NCBI GenBank assembly: GCA_035559715.1
Contig: DATMAW010000151.1
Location: forward strand, 1-28,065
From: JACQHC01 sp035559715
GTDB lineage: Bacteria > Gemmatimonadota > Gemmatimonadetes > Gemmatimonadales > GWC2-71-9
Direction of reading: 5' to 3'
Length of the DNA stretch: 28,065 nt
In this document: positions 13,562 to 23,300 of the stretch, piece after piece
How the letters are laid out: every line of letters begins with the position of its first letter
Numbering within the stretch: the stretch's first letter is position 1
Made by a program: the position numbers and the translations under genes
Notes under the pieces: model-generated
The model's database searches: none
What the model was told of the DNA's origin: nothing
What the model saw: only the letters and a program-made list of their open reading frames with translations

Positions 13562-16195
13562 ATGATTCGTCCCGAACGTCTCACGCTGAAGGCCACGGAA
13601 GCGTTCCAGACCGCCTCGCAATTGGCGAGCGGACGGGGCAATCCCGTGGTGAACGACGCGCACCTGTTCATGGCGTTGCTCGAGCAGGAGGAAGGGATTG
13701 TTATCCCCATCCTTCAGAAAGCTGGGCTCAACGTCGCGGAACTGCGCGAGGAGGTGGGACGCGAACTCGACCGGCTCCCGAAGCAATCGGGCCCGGCGGG
13801 AACGCAGCCCATCATGGCCCGTGAACTGTCCGCTGCGCTCGATCGGGCCGATACGCTCGCGCATGAGCTGGGCGACGCATACGTCTCGACCGAGCACTTG
13901 CTCCTCGCGCTGGTGGCAACCAAGGGGACAACCGCACGGGCCGTGCTGAGCCAACGCGGCGTGGACTACGAGACATTGCTGCAGTCGCTCGCGGCGGTGC
14001 GCGGTAGCCATCGGGTTACCGACGTGGAGCCCGAAGGGAAGTACCAGGCCCTGGAGCGCTTCACGCGCGATCTCACGCAGCTCGCCCGCCAGGGGAAGCT
14101 GGATCCCGTGATCGGGCGTGACGAAGAGATTCGGCGCGTGGTGCAGGTGCTTTCCCGGCGGACCAAGAACAACCCGGTGCTCATCGGAGAGCCCGGTGTC
14201 GGTAAGACGGCGATCGTGGAGGGTTTGGCCCAGCGGATCGTCAACGGGGACGTTCCGGAGTCGCTGCGCGGGAAGCATCTCATCGTGCTGGACATCGGCC
14301 AACTCGTGGCCGGGGCCAAGTATCGCGGGGAATTCGAGGAGCGGCTCAAGGCGGTGCTGAAGGAGATCACGAGCCAGGAAGGTCGTTTCGTGGTCTTCAT
14401 TGACGAGCTCCACACGATTGTGGGTGCGGGAGCGGCGGAGGGCGCGGTGGACGCGTCGAACATGCTGAAGCCGGCACTGGCGCGCGGCGAGCTGCACGTG
14501 GTAGGGGCCACGACGCTCGATGAGTACCGCAAGCACGTCGAGAAGGACAAGGCGCTCGAGCGCCGGTTCCAGCCGGTGTTCGTGGGCGAGCCGTCGGTGG
14601 AAGACACGATCGCCATTCTCCGGGGGCTGAAAGAGCGATACGAGGTCCATCACGGTGTGCGGATCACCGATCACGCCCTGGTCGCCGCGGCCACGCTCTC
14701 GGATCGCTACGTGGGCGACCGGCACCTTCCGGACAAGGCGATTGACCTGATTGACGAGGCCGCCAGCCGGCTGCGGATCGAGATTGATAGCCTACCGCAG
14801 GAGATCGACGAGATCGAGCGGCGCATGGTGCAGCTCCGAATTGAGGAGCAGGCTCTGAGCCGCGAGACCGATCGAGTGAGCCTCGAGCGGCTCGACGCGC
14901 TCCGGCGGGAGCTTGCGGAACTGGCCGAGAAGTCGCAGGCCATGAAGGCGCAATGGCAGGCGGAGAAGGCCGCCATCGCCACGTTGCGGGAACAGAAGGC
15001 CCGCCTGGAGGAAGCGCGAATTGACGCTGAGAAGGCGACCCGTGCCGGCGACCTTCAGAAGGCGGCGGAGATCCGGTACGGGCGAATCCCCGCGCTCGAG
15101 CGCGAAATCGAGACGGAGAAGAAGCGGTTGGCGGAGATCCAGGCGAAGGCCAAGTACCTCAAGGAGGAAGTGGACGCCGAAGACGTGGCCGAGATCGTGG
15201 CGCGTTGGACGGGGATTCCCGTGAGCAAGATGCTCGAGTCGGAACGCCAGCGGTTGACGCACCTTGAGCGGGAACTTGGCCGCCGTGTGATCGGCCAGGA
15301 CGAGGCGCTCGCGGCGGTAGCCAATGCCGTGCGCCGCTCGCGGGCCGGGCTGCAGGATCCGAATCGGCCGGTCGGTAGTTTCATTTTCCTTGGCCCCACG
15401 GGCGTGGGCAAGACGGAGACGGCACGGGCGCTCGCCGAGTTCCTGTTCGATGACGAGCGCGCCATGGTGCGGTTGGACATGTCCGAGTACATGGAAAAGC
15501 ACGCCGTGGCGCGGATGATCGGCGCGCCGCCGGGCTACGTGGGCTACGAGGAAGGTGGGCAGCTCACCGAGGCCGTGCGGCGGCGCCCGTACTCGGTCAT
15601 CCTGTTCGATGAAATCGAAAAGGCGCACCAGGACGTGTTCAACGTCCTGCTGCAAATCCTGGACGACGGCCGGCTCACGGACAGCCAGGGCCGCACGGTG
15701 AGTTTCCGCAACACGGTCATCATCATGACCTCCAACATCGGGAGCCAGTGGCTTCTGGAGTTGGGCGAGCGCGAATGGGACGAAGCTGAGCGCCGCGTGC
15801 GAGAGGCGTTACGTGCCACCTTCAGGCCGGAATTCCTGAACCGCGTGGACGACATCGTCGTGTTCCGCCCGCTCACGCGCGAGCATCTGGCCGAAATCGT
15901 TGACCTGCAGCTGGAGCGCGTGCGGCATCTGCTCGCCGCGCGACGGATCAACCTGGAGCTCGCGCCCGAGGCGCGGGACCTCATTCTCGCGGAGGGGTAC
16001 GATCCCGTCTACGGAGCGCGTCCGCTCAAGCGGGTGATCCAGCGACGCATTCAGGACCGTCTGGCCCTGGCCATTCTCGAGGGAGATTACGGGGAAGGCG
16101 ACACGGTTCGCGTTGAGCTCGCCCCGGGGGGCGAACTCGCCTTCACCAGGGTCGCCGCCGTTGCGGCGTCCCCCGTGGCGTCCGTCACAACGTGA
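13562..16195 (+). CDS. clpB: ATP-dependent disaggregase ClpB (Hsp104 family)
   Basis: ClpB threads aggregated proteins through its hexameric pore with DnaK help. The 877-residue product starts at ATG 13562 (MIRPERLTLKATEAFQTA, matching family N-termini); a GTG directly before it is also in frame. Domain order: N-domain 1-150 with two Clp repeats, NBD1 with Walker A GEPGVGKT (209-216), KYRGEFEERLK pore loop and VVFIDELHTIVGAG, a coiled-coil middle domain about 400-530 (REQKARLEEARIDAEKATRA), NBD2 with Walker A GPTGVGKT (about 611-618), GAPPGYVGYEEGG pore loop, and a C-terminal domain with the DPVYGARPLKRVIQR motif. The middle domain distinguishes it from ClpA and ClpC. No CIRCE or sigma32-type site was seen in the 63 bases upstream; no Shine-Dalgarno is obvious either. 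Confidence 0.96.
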   Translation: MIRPERLTLKATEAFQTASQLASGRGNPVVNDAHLFMALLEQEEGIVIPILQKAGLNVAELREEVGRELDRLPKQSGPAGTQPIMARELSAALDRADTLAHELGDAYVSTEHLLLALVATKGTTARAVLSQRGVDYETLLQSLAAVRGSHRVTDVEPEGKYQALERFTRDLTQLARQGKLDPVIGRDEEIRRVVQVLSRRTKNNPVLIGEPGVGKTAIVEGLAQRIVNGDVPESLRGKHLIVLDIGQLVAGAKYRGEFEERLKAVLKEITSQEGRFVVFIDELHTIVGAGAAEGAVDASNMLKPALARGELHVVGATTLDEYRKHVEKDKALERRFQPVFVGEPSVEDTIAILRGLKERYEVHHGVRITDHALVAAATLSDRYVGDRHLPDKAIDLIDEAASRLRIEIDSLPQEIDEIERRMVQLRIEEQALSRETDRVSLERLDALRRELAELAEKSQAMKAQWQAEKAAIATLREQKARLEEARIDAEKATRAGDLQKAAEIRYGRIPALEREIETEKKRLAEIQAKAKYLKEEVDAEDVAEIVARWTGIPVSKMLESERQRLTHLERELGRRVIGQDEALAAVANAVRRSRAGLQDPNRPVGSFIFLGPTGVGKTETARALAEFLFDDERAMVRLDMSEYMEKHAVARMIGAPPGYVGYEEGGQLTEAVRRRPYSVILFDEIEKAHQDVFNVLLQILDDGRLTDSQGRTVSFRNTVIIMTSNIGSQWLLELGEREWDEAERRVREALRATFRPEFLNRVDDIVVFRPLTREHLAEIVDLQLERVRHLLAARRINLELAPEARDLILAEGYDPVYGARPLKRVIQRRIQDRLALAILEGDYGEGDTVRVELAPGGELAFTRVAAVAASPVASVTT

Positions 16196-16220
16196 CGGTA
16201 CGGTTGCAAGGCGCAGGGAA

Positions 16221-17180
16221 GTGACGGGACGGCCGGCCATGCTGGCGCTGCTCCTGTGTGCGGGAGGCCAGGCGGGAGCGATCGCGGCTCAGAGCGTTCC
16301 GCTCAGACCCGGCAACACCGTGCGCACCGTGAGCTCCGATTCCGCGGCAACCGGCCTGTGGCGCGTGGGAACCGTGCTCCGAGCCACGCGGCTGGGTGTG
16401 CTCGTCCGCTCAGAAGGCGCCGATACGGTGCCCGTGCCGCTCGACGGCTCTCAACGAATTCAGGTTCGGCGCCGGTCGAACGGCCGCGTGCTCCTGGGAG
16501 GGGGAGTTGGCGCGCTTGCCGGAGGCGTGCTCGGCGCCACGGCGTTGGGCTCCACCTTCGGCGCAAGCTGGGGCGATCCGGGAGTCGGCGCGGAGGTGGT
16601 GGGATTCGGGCTCGCCGGGGCGTTGCTCGGCTCGGGGATCGGCCTGTTGCTGCGCCCCGCCCGCTGGGAGGAAATCCCGGTCACGTCGCTCGGTTATCCC
16701 GTGGCCTCGTACACGCGACGGGCGTCGCCGGTGCCGCTCACCAAGACCGAGCGGTGGGACGTGTTCCCGGCCACCGACGGTGATTTCGCCGCGTTCTTCG
16801 CCTTCTGGGAAGACAGCCTCCAGCCCGTTGAGGGGCTCTGGGAAATCGATCCGATCCGCACGACGAGCGTGATCGAATCCCGTCTTGGCAGCGCTGTCCC
16901 GCGCATCGCCATCGTACGCGATCCGCGCTACGAAGGGTACGACTACATCGCGGTTCGCCTGCCATCCCGGGATGGGGGAACACGGGCGCGAGATGCGGGT
17001 CTGGTGCTGTTCGCGCTTCGTCCCACCGAGCGGCCGTTCGTGTACGAGGTGCGGTACACGGCGTCTGGTCAGCGCCAGGGAGTGCACTGGGCCGAGTTGG
17101 GACAAGAGCAGTTGATCTTTCGGTTCCGCGACGACTCGAGTGTGGAAGAATGGGTCAAGCTGCCTTCGGGACGTCCATAA
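16221..17180 (+). CDS. Exported protein with glycine-zipper membrane region, function unknown
   Basis: No function is recognised. The product (319 residues from GTG 16221; ATG 16239 is the alternative) begins with a signal-like segment MLALLLCAGGQAGAIAAQ. A small beta-rich domain follows (GNTVRTVSSD...WRVGTVLRATRLGVLVRSEG, then VPLDGSQRIQVRRRSNG), resembling short RNA-chaperone-like or SH3-like barrels seen in many exported proteins of this kind of bacterium. Residues about 91-110 and 123-144 are two glycine-rich hydrophobic stretches (LLGGGVGALAGGVLGATALG; VVGFGLAGALLGSGIGLLL) of glycine-zipper type, separated by a short GDPG turn. A polar domain of about 170 residues completes it. It follows clpB after 25 bases and its end overlaps the next gene by 31 bases, so the two may be co-translated. 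Confidence 0.72.
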   Translation: MTGRPAMLALLLCAGGQAGAIAAQSVPLRPGNTVRTVSSDSAATGLWRVGTVLRATRLGVLVRSEGADTVPVPLDGSQRIQVRRRSNGRVLLGGGVGALAGGVLGATALGSTFGASWGDPGVGAEVVGFGLAGALLGSGIGLLLRPARWEEIPVTSLGYPVASYTRRASPVPLTKTERWDVFPATDGDFAAFFAFWEDSLQPVEGLWEIDPIRTTSVIESRLGSAVPRIAIVRDPRYEGYDYIAVRLPSRDGGTRARDAGLVLFALRPTERPFVYEVRYTASGQRQGVHWAELGQEQLIFRFRDDSSVEEWVKLPSGRP

Positions 17181-17524
17181 CGACCACGGTCCTGTGCGCC
17201 ACCGCCACGTGGGCGGCGTGTGGGTCCACGGGCCCCTACCGCGTGAGCGTGCCTGCCCCCGCTGATGGCAACGCGGTGTTTTTCTGCGTCGTGGCCGAAC
17301 TCAACCAGTTGGGGTATCGGCTGGACCGGCGGGACCGCGCCATGGGGCGGATCGAGGGGCGCGGGACGGTGCGGCGTGGCTGGACATCGACCCGAGAGCC
17401 GATCTACGATGACATTACGGTGTTTCTGGCGCACGAGCCGTCCGGTGACGTCCTGCGCGTGACCTCGAGCGACCGCGGGCATGCCGAACGAGTGGCCACA
17501 CGGTGCGGGGCAGGTCGGCGCTGA
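17150..17524 (+). CDS. Small putative lipoprotein, function unknown
   Basis: This 124-residue product has a hydrophobic N-terminus ending in a lipobox-like WAAC (Cys24) followed by GSTGPYRV, and a compact domain with VFFCVVAELNQLGYRLDRRDRAMG and IYDDITVFLAHEPSGDVLRV, i.e. alternating helix and strand. The N-terminus (MGQAAFGTSITTTVL) lacks the usual positive charges, so either the start is misplaced or the export signal is weak. ATG 17150 lies within the previous gene, overlapping it by 31 bases; no alternative start fits better. The overlapping frame shows a sensible hydrophobic segment and a domain-like pattern after the neighbour stops, which supports coding. No family is recognised. Confidence 0.6.
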   Translation: MGQAAFGTSITTTVLCATATWAACGSTGPYRVSVPAPADGNAVFFCVVAELNQLGYRLDRRDRAMGRIEGRGTVRRGWTSTREPIYDDITVFLAHEPSGDVLRVTSSDRGHAERVATRCGAGRR

Positions 17525-17559
17525 GCGCTCGCGGCGGCCCGAGTCCTAGGCGCGGAGCG

Positions 17560-18012
17560 TTGTCCGAGGGCGACGCGGCTGGAATGGCGGCGGCGCTCGC
17601 AGAGGCCAGGCGAGCGGCGAGCAAGGGCGAAGTGCCGGTCGGCGCCGCGATCGTCGTGGACGGGCGTGTCGTGGCACTCGCTCACAACGAAACGGTGGCT
17701 CGCCAAGATCTCACGCAACACGCCGAGTTGCTCGCCATTCAACGCGCGCTGCAGGCGATTGGCACAGACCGGCTGGACGGCGCCACCCTGTACGTTACGC
17801 TGGAGCCGTGCGCGCAGTGCGCCGGCAGCATCGTGCTGGCGCGCGTGAGCCGCGTCGTGTTCGGCGCTTATGATCCCAAAGCCGGAATGGCAGGGAGCGT
17901 GGGTGACTTGCTTCGCCACCGGCGCCTCAACCATCGCCCCGAGGTGATGGGCGGGGCGATGGAAGAGGAGTGTGGGGCGCTGCTGAGCGAGTTCTTTGCC
18001 GCGCGGCGCTAG
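17560..18012 (+). CDS. tadA: tRNA-specific adenosine deaminase TadA
   Basis: TadA converts the wobble adenosine of tRNA-Arg(ACG) to inosine in the cytoplasm. The product, 150 residues from TTG 17560, shows the zinc-deaminase motifs HAE (residues 54-56, in TQHAELLAIQRAL) and PCAQC (83-87, in TLYVTLEPCAQCAGS), the segment VVFGAYDPKAGMAGS, and LNHRPEV near the end, all diagnostic of the family. TTG 17560 gives an N-terminus of the expected length (L-S-E-G-D-A-A-G-M). ATG 17584 would trim the first helix, and the longer frame from GTG 17503 adds a Ser/Arg-rich leader overlapping the preceding gene. The ribosome-binding site is poor for every option, so the start remains uncertain. It is the last gene before a convergent one. 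Confidence 0.93.
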   Translation: MSEGDAAGMAAALAEARRAASKGEVPVGAAIVVDGRVVALAHNETVARQDLTQHAELLAIQRALQAIGTDRLDGATLYVTLEPCAQCAGSIVLARVSRVVFGAYDPKAGMAGSVGDLLRHRRLNHRPEVMGGAMEEECGALLSEFFAARR

Positions 18013-18062
18013 GTCGCTGCTAATCCCGTACCAGTTCCGGTCTCACGGTCAGAATGACGGTG

Positions 18063-18081
18063 CCTCCTCCCACGGAGGAGG
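18063..18081. other. Stable stem-loop between convergent genes
   Basis: CCTCCTCC (18063-18070) and GGAGGAGG (18074-18081) form a perfect 8-pair stem with a CAC loop. It lies in the 169-base gap between tadA and the convergent plug-domain gene. No U-run follows on either strand, so it is not a classical intrinsic terminator; it may still slow read-through or stabilise 3' ends. Nothing else was recognised in this gap. Confidence 0.45.
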
Positions 18082-18181
18082 TGGCGGGGCGTCCGCTACG
18101 TTCGCGCGCGCTCCGACGCTCGAGTTCGGCGCGGAGGGAAAAGGATGATAGGCGATCGCCCCCCTGGCCGGAGATCGCCCG

Positions 18182-19069
18182 TCATCGCCAGCGATCGCTT
18201 CCCGATCGTCCCTTTCGCGTCCAGATGACGACGACCCCGCAGCGGGTGAACGGCCCCATGCCGCCAAAGTGGGCCGGCACCTCCGCACCGCTGCGATAGA
18301 CCTCGATTGCCTCGATGTCCCTGGGGTCCACCACCTCATCCACGCTCGGCTCGGGCGACCTGGGGTCTTCTTGATTCAGTTCGTCAATCAGCCCGCCTCC
18401 CGGTGTCATCACGACAGGCTTGGAATCGCCCCGGATGGCAATCAAGCCGTCCACGAATACACGTGGCTCACACAGGCCGCCGAACACCGTTTGCGCCTGG
18501 CGGAACTGGAGCAGCGTTCGGCCCAGCACGCGCCCATCCGGCACCAGGCGGACGCCGGGCACCGTACTCAGGACGTCGCTGACGCGGGTTGGCCTGCGTT
18601 CCTCGATCACGTCGCGCGTGATGAAATGGCCGAAGTCGCTGAGCTGTCGAACGTAGAAGCCGACTTGTTCGAGGTAGCGGAGGCTGAGGTCCGCTTCGAC
18701 AGTTACGGGGTCCAGCGCGATGGGGAGGGCCTCGATTGAAACGTCCAGCTCCACGCCACGCGGGCCGATGTCCACCGGTTCCAGGTGCGGCCGGTAGCCG
18801 AGCCGGCGAACCTGAAGGCGGTACCTTCCCGGACGGGGAGCGCGCAGCGAGAAATGCCCTGACCCACTGCTCTGGTCTGCCGAGACCGCGTTGCCCGAGG
18901 GCGTGATCAGCGCAACCTGTGCCGACGCCACGGGCTGGTTGGTCCCGACCTCGAGCAGCCGGCCGCGTACCGTCTGGGCGGCCACGGGCACGGCGACGGC
19001 CAGTTGGAAGGCCGCCACAGATGCGAGCAACGGGTAGGCTTGCTTGCCGTTCACCGGTTCCCCGCGCAT
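18182..19069 (-). CDS. TonB-receptor-like protein with only carboxypeptidase-regulatory and plug domains (no barrel)
   Basis: The 295-residue product has a signal peptide (ending VPVAAQ, about residue 32), a carboxypeptidase-regulatory domain about 33-115 (VRGRLLEVGTNQPVASAQVAL...GHFSLRAPRPGRYRLQVRRLGY), a linker ALPIALDPVTVEADL like the TonB-box region, and a plug domain about 130-290 (RVSDVLSTVPGVRL, RVFVDGLIAIRGDS, DIEAIEVYRSGAEVPAHFGG). It ends just after RCGVVVIWTRKG, where a TonB receptor would continue into its beta-barrel. Two cysteines (LCEPRVFV and TRCGVVV) could form a disulfide. A full stop codon and convergent neighbour suggest a genuine short protein rather than a truncation at an edge. 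Its role is unknown; ligand sensing or partner binding are possibilities. ATG 19069 is used; GTG seven codons-scale downstream (V6) has a better GGGGAA and is an alternative. Confidence 0.83.
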   Translation of the reverse strand: MRGEPVNGKQAYPLLASVAAFQLAVAVPVAAQTVRGRLLEVGTNQPVASAQVALITPSGNAVSADQSSGSGHFSLRAPRPGRYRLQVRRLGYRPHLEPVDIGPRGVELDVSIEALPIALDPVTVEADLSLRYLEQVGFYVRQLSDFGHFITRDVIEERRPTRVSDVLSTVPGVRLVPDGRVLGRTLLQFRQAQTVFGGLCEPRVFVDGLIAIRGDSKPVVMTPGGGLIDELNQEDPRSPEPSVDEVVDPRDIEAIEVYRSGAEVPAHFGGMGPFTRCGVVVIWTRKGRSGSDRWR

Positions 19070-19099
19070 GCTACAGGGTCACTCTGAAATCTCGCTCCA

Positions 19100-20290
19100 A
19101 TGAAGAGACTTCGCCAAGCCGGTGTGTGGCGTGCTGCGCTGGGCGCGTGTAGTGCCTTGCTCACGGCCTGTGGACGCGAGCCCGCGGTGGACGTGACTGC
19201 GGAGCTGGGGGCGCCATTGCCAATCCTCACGCAGGAAGAGCTGGCCCGCTTCCGCGCGGGCGAGGCCCTGTTCAATCGCGTGTTCAGTCCCGCAGAGGGC
19301 CTGGGCCCCATGTTCAACGAGAACCAGTGCAGCGCTTGCCACACCGACCCCGCGAGCGGCGGAACGGGCGAGCAGAAGGTGGTGAAAGCGACGCGGTTCG
19401 ACGGGACCGCGTGCGACCTGTTGGCCGAAGCCGGCGGCCGTAACGTGCGAACGCAGGCGACGCCCGCCATGCAGGCCCGCGGTCTCGATCGAGAGACGGT
19501 TCCCGAGGCAGCCACCGAGCGCGGGCGCTTCACCGTGCCGTTTCTCTTCGGGTTAGGCCTGGTGGAAGCGATTCCCGAGTCCGAGATCGCCTCCCGCGCC
19601 GACCCAGACGATCGAGACCGCGATGGCATTTCCGGACGCATGGGCCGCACGCCCGACGGGCGAATGGGGCGGTTCGGGCGCAAGGCGGACTTTGCCACCA
19701 TCGAGGAGTTCGCGGCGGGAGCGCTGCTGCTCGAGATGGGGCTCACGAGCCCGCTCGAACCCAATGAAGCTCGTGCCAATGGCCAACCGCTCCCTCAAGG
19801 CGTTGATCCAACGCCGGATCCCGAAATGGACGCCCGCTCGCTCGCCTTGCTCGTGGACTTCGTGCGGTTTCTTGCCCCGCCCGCTCCGAGAACGCCTGAG
19901 TGGTCCGTGGCCAGAGACAGCCTCGCTCGCGGCGAGCGCCTGTTTCGGCGCCTGGGATGCGAGGCCTGCCACGTGCCCGTCATGACCACGAGCAGCCAGA
20001 TCCCCTCACTCGACGGCAAGGCCGTGGCTCTCTATTCCGATCTCCTGCTGCACGACATGGGACCGGCGCTCGCCAACGTCTGTGGTCCGGGTGCGACGCC
20101 GACCGAACTCCGGACGGCGCCCCTGATGGGACTGGGCGCCCGCCGCGTGTTCCTGCATGACGGGCGCGCCTACAGCGTGCGCGACGCGATCCTGATGCAC
20201 GGCGGCGAGGCCCAGCGGTCACGAGACGCCTTCGCGGCGCTCGACTACCTGGAGCAGCTCGAGCTGATCAAGTTCCTCGACTCGCGGTAG
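19100..20290 (+). CDS. Di-heme oxidoreductase family (DUF1111) lipoprotein
   Basis: This is a 396-residue c-type cytochrome of the family often annotated as di-heme thiol oxidoreductase. Residues 1-24 form a lipoprotein signal with lipobox LTAC (Cys24), predicting export and lipid anchoring. Two heme sites are visible: C77-S-A-C80-H in NENQCSACHTDPASGG and C287-E-A-C290-H in RLGCEACHVPV. Other family features are FGLGLVEAIPE, DGISGRMGRTPDGRMGRFGRKAD, LLHDMGPALA and the C-terminal FLHDGRAYSVRDAILMHGGEA. The physiological electron partner is not known for most members. Only 30 bases separate its ATG from the start of the divergent plug-domain gene. The downstream gene converges after 21 bases and no terminator is seen between. 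Confidence 0.92.
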   Translation: MKRLRQAGVWRAALGACSALLTACGREPAVDVTAELGAPLPILTQEELARFRAGEALFNRVFSPAEGLGPMFNENQCSACHTDPASGGTGEQKVVKATRFDGTACDLLAEAGGRNVRTQATPAMQARGLDRETVPEAATERGRFTVPFLFGLGLVEAIPESEIASRADPDDRDRDGISGRMGRTPDGRMGRFGRKADFATIEEFAAGALLLEMGLTSPLEPNEARANGQPLPQGVDPTPDPEMDARSLALLVDFVRFLAPPAPRTPEWSVARDSLARGERLFRRLGCEACHVPVMTTSSQIPSLDGKAVALYSDLLLHDMGPALANVCGPGATPTELRTAPLMGLGARRVFLHDGRAYSVRDAILMHGGEAQRSRDAFAALDYLEQLELIKFLDSR

Positions 20291-20311
20291 CGCCCTTCGC
20301 CATCCTTTGCC

Positions 20312-23300
20312 TCAGCGACGCGTAGCGTCGTGCGGCCGGTCGTCCGCGCGCAGCGCGTCCTCGTTCACCCAGTAGTACCGTCCGAACGGCCGGGCCGCGG
20401 GCCAGATCTCATCGAGTGTCGCCGCGTCGTACAACACGCCGCCTTTCATCACGTAGCGCATGTTGAGCGTGTTGCGGATGTTGTCGAGCGGGTTGGCGTT
20501 CAGGACGATCAGGTCTGCCAGCTTCCCGTTCTCGATAGAGCCGATGTCCTGATCCGCGCCAAGGAAGTGGGCGCCGTGGAGGCTGGCCACGCGGAGCGCC
20601 CCGAGTGGCCCCATGGCCGTGGCGGCCATCCAGACCTCCCACTGCGGCGCAAGACCGAGCTGCTCGCCGTGCGATCCGATGGCGCCATACCCGCCTTCGG
20701 CGATGATGTCCGCGAGCCCCTGCGCCAGCAACGGGAAGCTGTAATCCGTCTCCGGCCGGAGCGTGCGGCGTCGAAGGTGTCCCACCATCTGCCGCCACGG
20801 CATCCAGCGCTGGTACTTGGGGTCCTTCCACACGTCGGACTCGGCAAAGAAGTATTCGATGTTCCACGGCCCCGGGCCCGCCACGACGAACGTGGGTGAG
20901 TACGCCGCGCCGGCCTTGCCGAAGAACATCGCGGCGTCCTTGTAGACGGGGATCTCGCTCATGGGATGCTCCCACCCCGTCTGCCCATCCATGATCATGC
21001 TGAGGTTGTAGTTCAGGTCGCCGCCTTCGGCGGTGACCATGAGTCCCCGCGCGCGCGCCACGTCCGACACCCACTGCCGTTGATCGCGCCGGGGCTGCAT
21101 GTATTGCTTGAGCGACACAGCGCCCCACGATTGTAACCGATCCACGTTGTCCTGGGTGACCTCGCGACTTGAGAGCAGGTTCTGCCGCGCGGCGTCGCCG
21201 CTGTAGAGCGGATCGCCCGTGGAGAACGTGCGCGGCCCGATCATGTCACCGGCCTCGATCAGCTCGGCCGTGGGGAAGATGTTCTGGGACCACATCGAGT
21301 TGTCGAGACTCGTGGTCACGCCATAGGCGAGGTACGACGCCACCTCGTAATCTCGGAGCGGCCGGTAGCCGCGGTGCTCCCGGTAGTGATGGCTGTGCAT
21401 GTCCACGAACCCGGGAATGATGGTGGCGCCGGCCAGGTCAATGACCCGCGCCGCGCCGGTGGTGGGACAATCGCCCACGCAGGTGATGCGGCTTCCGGTC
21501 ACGACGATGGTCCCGCGCTCGATCACACGATCCCCCGCGAGCGTGACGATGCGGGCCCCGCTGAGCGCCACGGACCCCTGCGGCGCGCGGCGCGGGACGG
21601 TGAGTCGCACGGCCACGGTCTCCGCGGTCTCCCGCCCGACGTGGTACGCGTAGTAGCGATTGGCACTCCCGAACTCCACGGTCGTTGAATCGCGCCAGCG
21701 CGGGAACAGCCCGCCCGTGCGGGAGAGCTGCTTGACGGGGAGCTTGCCGCGGCGCTTGTTGACGTCCACGGGCTGTTCGCCCGCGCCCTGCCACGGCAGC
21801 GGCGCGAGGTACACATTGTCGCCCTCCTGGAACGCCAACCACTTGCCGTCGGGTGAAGGGGCTGCCTCGTCCGCGGCCGGGATGACCAGGTGCTCCCGGC
21901 GGTCGCTGCCGTCGGGCTTCACGGACACGATGACGGATCGGAGTCCGCCGCGCCCCTGCGCGCGTTGCATCTCGGGGTAGAAGATCCGTCCTTCGGGTCC
22001 GTAGGCCGGCTGGACGATGCCGCGACGCGCCATCGCGCTCGGGTCCGATTCCACCGGGAGGGGCACGCGCGCGACGAACGTGGCCGCGCCGCCGGCCGCG
22101 GGAATACGAACGATGTCCCACCACGGGTTGTGCGTCAGCGTGCGGCCTGCCAGCGTGGCGCCCGCGCCGCGCGCCACGACCAATTCACCGCCGTCCGGGC
22201 TCCAGGCGGGGTGCACGAACTCGCCGGCGTCCGTCGTGAGGCGCTGCGGCTCTCCGCCCGTGGATCGCACCTTCCACACGTGACCGCGCGCGGTGTCGTC
22301 CCAGGTGGTGAACGCGATCCAGCGACCGTCCGGTGACCACGCGGGGCCGAACTCCTGCGGCCCGAAGGACTCCGGCGTCAGTCGCCGCGGCGCCCCGTTG
22401 CGGTCCATGACCCACACGCGACCCACGGCTTGAAAGGCGAGCCGGGCCCCGTCACGCGTGGCCGTGTGCCACCGCAGGAACTTCGCCTCGAACGGTCCGT
22501 CCGAAATGCGGAACGGCCTGTAGGCCATTTCGGAGATCGTGCGGCGCACCCCGGCGGTGAAGGGGATCGGTTGCACGGCGCCGGTCGTCACATCAAGGCG
22601 CCGCAGCTTTCCGCCCTGCGCAATTACGATCGAGCGGCCGTCTGGCGTCCAGTCGTAGCCCGGCAGGATTCGGAGGCTCTTCGATCCACTTTCCACGGAT
22701 ACCGAAATCGGATCGAGGGCCAGCCGCTCGAGGCCGGTCTCGAGGTCGCGCAGCCACAGGGCCGTGCGGGGTCCGAAGCGGTGCCCTTTGAAGGAGATCG
22801 TGCCGTCGGGGATGTGCCGGGCGAACGCCAGCCAGCGCCCGTCCGGCGCGATTTCCGGTGCCCACGCGCCGCCGGAAGACATGCGATTGGACGCCGGGCC
22901 ATCCGCGTCGCCTGCGGTGAGCGCGATCCGGCCGCCGGTGCGAAGGTCGAGCCGCTGGATCTGATAATGCCCCCGCAGTGCGTCTGAGCCGGACGTGCGC
23001 ATGTGGTAGTACACGTACCGGCCGTCCGGCGAAACCGAGGGCCACGTGGCCCCTGGAACCTCCGTGCCGATCAACGCCACGCCCTGCCCACCATCTCTGT
23101 GATACATCCAGATCCCGCTACGTCCCTGCGGTCCCTGTTCGTCGCCTGCGACCTCGGCCGCGTCATCGGCCAGGCCGGATTGCTGTTCCTCGGTACCCAC
23201 GTAGTCGCGCCGCACCAGGATGTACTGGCCGTCCGGCGTCCACGCCGGAACGGCGGCTCGGACGTCGAGGTCGGTGAACACGGGCCTGGGATCGGTACCG

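Noticed and set aside
18013..18181. A small gene between tadA and the convergent plug gene
   Set aside because: Only a short stem-loop is visible; no frame with start, ribosome-binding site and sensible composition.
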